Of a stretch of DNA of 64,000 bases, positions 57,560 through 64,000 are shown piece by piece. Made by a program: the position numbers and the translations under genes. The number at the start of each line of letters is the position of its first letter. Position 1 is the first letter of the stretch. Below the pieces are notes generated by a model. It was not told where the DNA came from, searched no databases, and saw only the letters and a program-made list of their open reading frames with translations. This stretch comes from Aquatica leii (taxonomy: Eukaryota; Arthropoda; Insecta; Coleoptera; Lampyridae): positions 52,442,487-52,506,486 of the forward strand of contig CM069433.1 in the NCBI GenBank assembly GCA_035610365.1, given 5' to 3'.

Positions 57560-57904
57560 CTACAGACCAATACTTAAAAGCCTGTTCTCGGAAGACGACC
57601 TCCAACATATTTTGCAATCTTGTGAGTACTTCTTGGTGACCAGATAGAAAACAAAACGTCTGTCACCAAGTAGTTTTAAAACTTTTTCAATTGCCGGTTG
57701 TTGTCTTCGTAGTTTATATAGCCGTCTAAACTTCTTTTTAAATACGACTGCAACCTCTCTGGACATGTCAAGATCCTCGTTCACGCAATGTGCGATGGCG
57801 TAATCTTTTCGTGTTTGAAACACGTCTTGCTGTTTCTCGGTTGTAACTCCGAACCTAGCTTTTCCAGAACCTCCGTATATGTTCATAAACTTATCGAAGT
57901 CCAT
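57560..57904 (-). other. Macrodomain (TARG1/OARD1-like) segment within the gypsy fossil
   Basis: After an N-terminal stretch the frame reads YAIAHCVNEDLDMSREVAVV, FKKKFRRLYKLRRQQPAI and RRFVFYLVTKKYS. In the ADP-ribosyl-hydrolase TARG1 (OARD1) the matching blocks are [20 protein letters not shown], KKFGG and IYYLITKK, so the first two thirds of a macrodomain are clear. Macrodomains bind or remove ADP-ribose. It directly follows the integrase tail and replaces what would be an envelope position. It is part of a broken fossil. Confidence 0.7.
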
Positions 57905-58740
57905 TCTTTAACTTGATTTCTGGTTTTGCTACTTTTAACTCTGGTTCGGACTTGAACTTGCGTACTGTTGTTATCGCCAGCAAACGTAGCAAGCCGATCG
58001 ATATGGACCACTTGTGGCTTGCCTCTGGGTGGTTTTCAGATGCGATATATGACGTCATTAATACGCTGCACGACTTTATAAGGGCCCTCTTATTGACTCT
58101 GCAACTTCGGCGACAAACCACGTTTTCTTTGGAGGTTATACAACCACATCATGTCGCCATTTTGTCGTCATATCTGGTTTTCATTCTGTCGCTGGCAATT
58201 TGTGCGTTCTCCAGCAACTTCTTCCTCCGGTCTTCGTCCAAATTGAAAGTCGTATAGCAGTCGTATTGTGCTTTCGTGAACGAGTCATTGGCATGCCATT
58301 AGGAAAAGGTGCAAGTACTGATCCCAGTCTCTTTGGTGTTTGGACAATACTTTGGCTAAGTCTTTTCTCCTTGTTCGATTCATCCGCTCAACCATGCCAT
58401 CAGATTAGGGATAGAGATGCGTCGTCTTAGTTTTCTTAATTCCCAACAATCGGCAAACTTCTTGAAACAGTCCAGACTTAAAGTTCCGTCGTAGTGTAAT
58501 TCCAACGGAACCCCAAACTAGCAGAAAAACTCTTTCACTAATACGTCTGCAACTGTAGCTGCTTCTTGATTGGGTATGGCGTAAGCCTCCGTCCATTTCG
58601 TAAAATAATCCATTGCCACCAGGATGTACTTGTTTCCCGAATCAGATTCTGAGAGCGGCCCTGCGATGTCATTCGTCACTCTTTCCAAAGAGCTTCCTAC
58701 GTTGTATTGTTTCATCGGTGCTATTTTAAGGTTCAATCAC
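57905..58740 (-). other. Integrase part of the gypsy fossil
   Basis: The core is seen as ERVTNDIAGPLSESDSGNKY and ILVAMDYFTKWTEAYAIPNQ, with the first catalytic Asp in the IAG-P block and the following D in AMDYF. The C-terminal tail shows VKSCSVLMTSY-like text and the VHIDRL-type block near 57990. Gypsy-type by order and wording. Confidence 0.75.
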
Positions 58741-59372
58741 GTCTTCTCTCTCCATATCCGTAATTATTTTTTTCTCTTCTTCTCTTTTTGCCAAGGGAAG
58801 TCGACGTTTATGTTGTCGTATTGACCGAGCGTCTCCGGTACTAGTTTTATGTTTCACCACGTTAGTATTTCCTTTGGAACCACTATCCAGCGCGAACACT
58901 AATTGATACTGTTAGATCAACACTTTAACTTTAGCCAGCTGCTCTTTACTGAGATTTTGTGGGCACTTCTTCAGTGACGTATCTTTGTTAGACTTTACGC
59001 ATCAAACAATTTGAGATACTGGTGTGCATTGACCTACCATGATCTTTTTTTTCGACGTTACTGGATCTGAGTTGATATTCAAGATCCTTACTGGCATCGT
59101 GTTTTTGACTCGTACTAAAGTTCTGCCGACGAGTAGTTTCTTTTCAACTAAGTCGCCTTCCATTGGTTCAATCGTTCAAATTTAGCCTTCTCGGAAATTT
59201 CGATTCAAGCGTGCCATCACCATATTTTCAATCCTCGCGGGCAGAGTCACGTCTTCACTCAATAAGACTCGCACGGCTGCCTTCTCTGACGAATGAAAAT
59301 CAATTTCTTCATTGTCGATCTTTAGGACTTTGTTTTTCATATCCAAATGGAACCCATACTTCTTTATAACGT

Positions 59373-59640
59373 CTATTCCCAGGATGACTTCTTTTGTCCG
59401 TGAGAAGGTATTTCTTCGTCTGTCGCCATTAGAAGTCGCACTGTTACTAGTGATGCCTTTTCATCTTCCCGTAATATGATGATAGACTTTGTCGTTCCCG
59501 TGTCAACCAGTAACTGAACACTTTTTCCATTAATCTTGCTGTCGAGATATATGTTATGCAATTGCTCCTTAGGCAATTCAATTTGAATGGTGATCTCCGG
59601 GTCATGGCTTGTTGAGGTCGACTTTCGCTCCATTTAGTCT
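59373..59640 (-). other. Aspartic protease part of the gypsy fossil
   Basis: SVQLLVDTGTTKSIIIL carries the LVDTG active-site motif of retropepsins, preceded by YLDSKINGK. It lies between the gag zinc knuckle and the pol linker. Confidence 0.75.
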
Positions 59641-59659
59641 ACCTGTTCTAGTTTTCCAG

Positions 59660-60760
59660 ACGCTCTTTTAATTTTCTTTTGAGCTTAAAACAGCGTCGTC
59701 GTACGTGGCCCACTTCCCCGCAGTTCCAGCACGTCACTTCTCCGAAAATACACGTTGCACTATTTTTTCAATGCTTTCTTCTGCGTGCGAGGGTATTTCT
59801 GCAGCACAACGGAGTGCAACGCCTGTTTTGCCGCTTCAAACTCCAAAGCATAGGTTGAGGCGTCATCCAACGTTTGCTGCGTTTCACTGTCGCGAAAGCC
59901 GTCTAAAGAGGTTGGAATAGCCAACTGCTCCAAGAAGGTATCTGGTGCTGTAGGATACGCAAGCCATGTTAATCTGGCGATGTCAGCTTCAAACTCTTAA
60001 AAACTGTCGACAACTTTCTGAACCCGACTTTTAATTTGAGCTTGGTACACTTGTTGAAGATGAGCATCTCTATATCTCATTTCTAAACGTGAAATTAAGA
60101 GTTCGTAATTTTCTTGCAGGTGGTCAGAAACAGTCTGTAAAATTCCAAGTGCTTCTCTACGTAAAGTCACTATTAAAGACGTCGCTTTCTGTTTGTTGTT
60201 TCAACCATTAGCTGTATCTGTGGCTTCAAACTACTTGTAGTAGGTTGATCATGGCACTTTACCGTCAAAATTTGAAGGTACAACTTTAAACTTGTGAGTA
60301 GTTTCTTCTCAATGGTCCATTATTAAATCTTTACTCGTGACGCTTCCTTCGCCGTGACAATTAATTTGCATCATTCTTTCTTTAAGCAGTTACATTCTGT
60401 CTTCTAATTTGTCCTCTTCTATTGTTTCTATTTCTCATTCAAAGATTCGCATTTTTTTTTTAATTTAACATATCTGCTTAGGTTTCTTCTTGAACAATTT
60501 TAATTTGATTTTCTAGGCTCGTTTGTATTTTTTCTTTACTGAATGTTCGAACAATTTTTCTTCTATGTTTTCTAAAATTTTTTTCCATTTTTGAGAATGT
60601 TCGGATAGTTTTTCTTCCATTTTCTGAGAATTTTTGTAAAGCTTTTCTTCCATTTTTCTGGAAGTGGAGAATAACTTTGTAAACGCTCTCGAAGCTAAAC
60701 TTCGCGAATATTTTGAGGCTGGATTTTTCAAAACTTTGTGTGCAAACAAATCAGAGGCTG
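59660..60760 (-). other. Gag part of the gypsy fossil
   Basis: A zinc knuckle CWNCGEVGHVRRRC (C-x2-C-x4-H-x4-C) lies near 59.70 kb. Far upstream, at 60513-60749, a short tandem repeat of KMEEKL-type units forms a coiled coil. The central capsid-type region in between is poorly preserved. Confidence 0.65.
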
Positions 60761-60880
60761 TTGTTATTGTTGGAAAAGTGTGAGTCAGTTTTTATACATG
60801 CATTTTTTCTAATAATAAACTTATAGGTTGTTTTATGGCAACAAAATCGGTCTTTGGTGTTTTAATAACAACTCTTTAGG

Positions 60881-61794
60881 AATGAAATAAAAACTGACAT
60901 TTCTACTAGCTCTACTGTCACAATTAACAATAATACACGTCAATGTCACTGTAAACATATCAGTAAAACTGTCAATACAATCAGCAGGATTGAACACTTA
61001 CTTTACGTAGTCTCCCTAAAATGATTAAAGTACAGAAAGCAAGATACATTCGGAAATAAATTTAATTGGAAGGAAGTAAGATATATTGGATATGTGAAAA
61101 ATAGTACAAAATTTTTATATAAAAACTCTATGAGCAAACTTAAAATTTTGGAAAGAATAGGCCGAGGAAATCTTTTCATTGTTTAAGTCAGTCACTTATT
61201 AAAGATTTTCTTTTAAAAGAAAATATGCGTTTCTATTTATGTTACATTAATTATTTATTATTTTAAAATGGAAAAAAAATGTCTACAGAAAATGTACCCT
61301 TAAACGCAAAAATAAACTAAATAGTTCATGAATTTTTTGAGAAAAGTTTTCTTGGTTTTTTTTTTGACTTAACTCTCTTTTCGCCCTCATCAGTACAATA
61401 ATATGCATTGTAAAACAGTGACATTAAGTAGTTAACTGAACATACATAAATCACTTTTTGAACGAATTTGTTTACTTATCTCTAAAAATAAATAGCACGT
61501 TAAGTAAATATCAAACTGCTGCGTAATATAAATACAAATTTAACTCTTACATACTTGCCGATTTTATATTTGCTGTACCTAAATATGTTTTAGTAACACT
61601 AGCTAATTTAGTAACAATTTGCTGTACACTGTTTAAGTTGCTACATCGTTAGTTACATTTCAGTTTGCTTGTTTTGTGTAAGATGACATCACTAGTAATT
61701 TTGTTTACGTTGTTGCTATTTGCTTTAATTTAAATTCATTGACTATTTTTTTTTAATTTACGGTTTGTGTCAGCAATAAACAATCTCTATGTTA
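60881..61794. other. Unassigned DNA between gypsy fossil and Penelope element
   Basis: No supported feature. Confidence 0.45.
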
Positions 61795-61844
61795 TACTAA
61801 GATAAGAATGTCATCCGGGTTTGAACTGTGTCATTGTTGTTGTA

Positions 61845-61900
61845 ACCGAAGTTGCCAACGTTTCGCCTACTTTCGTAAGGGGCTTCATCAGGGCGTGGAA
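61845..61900 (-). ncRNA. Hammerhead-like ribozyme motif in the Penelope terminal repeat
   Basis: On the minus strand GCC precedes CTGATGA (61891-61885), followed by a GCC...GGC stem with a bulged A, GAAAC (61864-61860), a GTT-GGC-AAC stem-loop and TTC then GGT. GCC can pair with GGT as stem I, placing the cleavage site after TTC. Hammerhead motifs are established parts of Penelope terminal repeats. The stems are short and one pair in stem III mismatches, so activity is uncertain. Confidence 0.5.
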
Positions 61901-63917
61901 TAAATCGCAAAACTCAAACAAACAACCGAAATCTAACTAAGAACTTCTCAAAAGTTAGGTTATATATTATATATGTATATATTATGAAACAAGCCATAAT
62001 CTAAACTCTGAAAAAATAAGAAAGAAAACGATAACTTAAAAAAGCAAACGAAAATCTAACAAAGAACCACTACCGAGTTAGGTAATCAACTTGTGAACCA
62101 AGCCAGATTCTAAACTCCGTAGAAGTTACTTAAGAAGAATTAGTCTCCGTATATAAAAAAAAACGATCGTCAGAGATGGTTAAGCTCGACTCTGATTGCG
62201 TTACGTTTGATAATGGGCGTGTTTTTGATAAATGACTAATGACCGGGAACCAAAGAGGGGATAGCTCGAAACCATGATCGCAATTGAAGTTATTAGGGTG
62301 TTTGATGATTTCTATGCTTTCTCGGAATTTCCTGTTGAAAAAGAATGGAGATTTGGCAATCAGCAAAACATTATCAAAATCTATCTTGGGACCTGTAGTA
62401 AAATGATGTTCAGCAACCGCAGACTTGGAAATATACCTTTTCCTTATACAACGATCATGTTCTGAAATGCGAGTAATGACGGAACGACCGGTTTCACCAA
62501 TGTAGACTAAACAACATGAACAAGGAATTCGGTATACACTTTGAGATGAAAGTGTAGGAAATTTGTCTTTGGGAGAAGGAAGAATCTGAAAGATTTTGCC
62601 TTTCGAGTTAAATTAGAGTTTAATACCATTCTTACGAAAAAGTTTCCCTATTTATTCTGTAACCTTGTGAATGTAGGGTAAAAAGGCCAATTTCATGTTG
62701 GATTCGGGAGGAGAAATGTCCTTAGGTAATCGAGTACGTGAATGTAGACTCTATGAATATCTCGCTTTACATAACCATTGTTCACTAAGGTTCTAGTAAG
62801 ATGACGTAGTTTCGAGTCTAGATTCTCAGATTGGCAAATAGAAAAGGCACGATGAACCAAAGATTCAATAACAGAACGTTTCTGTGAAAGATGATGATGA
62901 GACGCAGCATGAAAGTATCTGTCCGTATGGGTGGGTTTGCGATAAACAGAATGGCCCAGAAGTCTGTCAGGCTTAGAAGTCACAAGAACATTAGGAAATG
63001 GAAGAGAACCATTACTTCAGATTTCCATAGTAAATTTGATATCTAAGTGTTGATTGTTAAGATGATCAAGAAACTTAGACAATTCAAGATGACTATGAGA
63101 CGAAACATGTCGTCAACATACCTAAACCACACTTTAGGTTTTAATATTAATGATTCCAAAGCAACCGTTTCAAAAGATTCCATAAAAATGTTAGCTACAA
63201 CAGGTAATAGAGGAGAACCCATAGCAGCACCAGAAACTTGTTCGTAAAACTTGTTATCAAATTGGAAGTAAGTAGAGAATAGACACTCATCAATAAGAGG
63301 AATCAAACTCAAGTCCTTGGCATGTTGAGACAAAATCTGTTTGATGATAATATGCGAATCCTTGATAGGAACTTTAGTAAAAAGTGAAGTAACATCAAAG
63401 CTCACGAGGAGATCTTGGGGTTCAAGTTTTATAGTTTCTAGACGTTGAATAAAATGCTGAGAATTGAGGATGTGAAAAGAGGTTTTACCTGTAAACTCGC
63501 AAAGAATGTTCGACAAAAACTTGGCTAGCTTGTAGGTAAGAGATTAGATAGTACTGACGATAGGTCAAAAAGGAATACCTTGTTTGTAAATTTTGGGAAG
63601 TCCGGATAGACGAGGTGGTTTAGAATCTGATGGGGTAAATCGACGTTTAGTTTCAGGAGGTAGATTGGAAGAATCGATGATTTGGCTGTCCTCACGTTCA
63701 ATCCTCGAAGTGGGGTTGTGAGTTAGAAAAGCATAAGTTTTTTTCAGTAGGTCTGGAATGGTCTATGAAAAAGAATCAAGAGTAATTTCTATAAAAAATT
63801 TTAGAAAACGTTATTATTGCAAATGAATGCAACTAAGTTTTAAACTTAGATCCTGCTATTAATTTTCTAATTTACATCTTTATTCTACAATGGCGTTTCG
63901 GTTTGCAAGCATGATTT

Positions 63918-64000
63918 AACATACTAAAATAAGAACGTCTTCCGGGTTTGGACCGTGTCAATGTTGTAACCAAAGTTGCCAACGTTTCGCCCACTTTCGT
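63918..64000 (-). repeat. Second terminal repeat of the Penelope element, cut by the window edge
   Basis: It repeats the 61.8-kb terminal sequence in direct orientation (AACGTCTTCCGGGTTTGGAC, GTTGTAACC, GTTGCCAACGTTTCGCC) and keeps the GAAAC core complement. The rest lies outside the window. Confidence 0.85.

Larger units (their letters stand above)
57000..60880 (-). mobile_element. Ty3/gypsy LTR retrotransposon fossil with extra macrodomain/CCCH region
   Basis: Read on the minus strand the parts follow the gypsy order: untranslated leader near 60.87 kb, gag with a coiled-coil repeat region, a zinc knuckle, an aspartic protease, integrase core and tail, then an additional macrodomain and CCCH finger, and an LTR at 57.1-57.4 kb. 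A recognisable reverse transcriptase was not seen. The element is broken in many places (more than five) and old. Below the LTR (57000-57114) sequence similar to the leader appears again, so a second copy began there in tandem. No intact 5' LTR was recognised. Confidence 0.88.
61795..64000 (-). mobile_element. Penelope-like element, runs beyond the window
   Basis: Two direct terminal repeats (61795-61905 and from 63918) share CTTCCGGGTTTGGACCGTG-type sequence, GTTGCCAAC and TTTCGCC. Between them, minus strand, from 63780 down: EREDSQIIDSSNLPPETKRR and PPRLSGLPKIYKQGIPF; palm with LVSFDVTSLFTKVPI, EQVSGAAMGSPLLPVVANIF and WFRYVDDMFRL (63516-63043); thumb with SVYRKPTHTDRYFHAASHHH (62983-62693); GIY-YIG endonuclease near 62560-62240 with VYIGETGRSVITRISEHDRC, KSAVAEHHFTTGP and RKFRESIEIIKHPNNFNCDH. 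Penelope elements couple a telomerase-like reverse transcriptase to GIY-YIG cleavage. A few frame breaks separate the blocks, so this copy is probably dead but the best kept in the window. The 3' region repeats a 95-base unit twice, as in the 24.3-kb copy. Confidence 0.9.

Noticed and set aside
57913-58257. 114-codon plus-strand frame opposite the integrase
   Set aside because: Shadow of the gypsy fossil's minus-strand coding region.
1-64000. CRISPR arrays, operons, bacterial-type features
   Set aside because: No regularly spaced repeats or prokaryotic gene arrangement; the DNA is eukaryotic.

Overview
The window is nuclear DNA of an insect. It is strongly AT-rich, the host genes are split by short GT-AG introns, and most of the sequence is transposable-element debris of insect type (Penelope-like elements, RTE and R1/jockey-type LINEs, Tc1/mariner relatives, a hAT MITE, Ty3/gypsy fossils). 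The species cannot be read from the sequence; a beetle would fit but is not shown. There is no operon structure, no CRISPR and no rRNA.

Host genes. Two genes can be modelled exon by exon, both on the minus strand. (1) 18.9-23.4 kb is an M13-family neprilysin-like membrane protein in eight recognisable exons. Its zinc-binding HExxH reads GQQITYGF and the third ligand region reads LDNIAD, so it is a predicted pseudo-peptidase. It also carries one in-frame TGA where the family has Trp, and its first coding exon was not found. (2) 50.4-52.1 kb is a complete, apparently intact UDP-glycosyltransferase of 512 residues in four coding exons, with signal peptide, the exact UGT signature, a C-terminal membrane anchor and a KxKxx tail. 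A weaker plus-strand candidate (13.4-14.2 kb) has a TATA-like box, three splice-bounded exons and a two-helix membrane segment.

Layout. 0-6.3 kb: repeat fragments, a solo LTR fossil and a mariner-like transposase remnant split by a Penelope-derived hairpin. 6.3-12.5 kb: RTE LINE fragment, GIY-YIG fragment, Tc1-like remnant and a decayed large gene of a widespread repeat-borne family. 13.4-18.8 kb: candidate host exons, a mariner-like remnant abutting an LTR fossil, and two foldback repeats. 18.9-23.4 kb: neprilysin-like gene. 24.3-25.0 kb: short Penelope copy. 27.4-30.1 kb: gag-like fossil and a long T-rich tract. 32.7-38.3 kb: nested stack, with a 5.1-kb terminal-inverted-repeat element (DUF4806-like coding remnant) holding a Penelope fragment and a LINE. 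42.5-49.9 kb: two related Tc1-like copies. 50.4-52.1 kb: UGT. 53.5-56.9 kb: a second element with TCCCAG-type ends, holding a very young-looking hAT MITE. 57.0-60.9 kb: Ty3/gypsy fossil with a macrodomain and a CCCH finger after the integrase. 61.8-64.0 kb: the best Penelope-like element, running off the window.

The most notable observations are the macrodomain plus CCCH region in the gypsy fossil, the group of elements sharing TCCCAG termini with different subterminal motifs, the catalytically dead neprilysin-like gene, the near-identical long inverted repeats of the hAT MITE with an exact 8-bp target duplication, the hammerhead-like motifs in Penelope terminal repeats, and an identical stop codon in two diverged Tc1-like copies.
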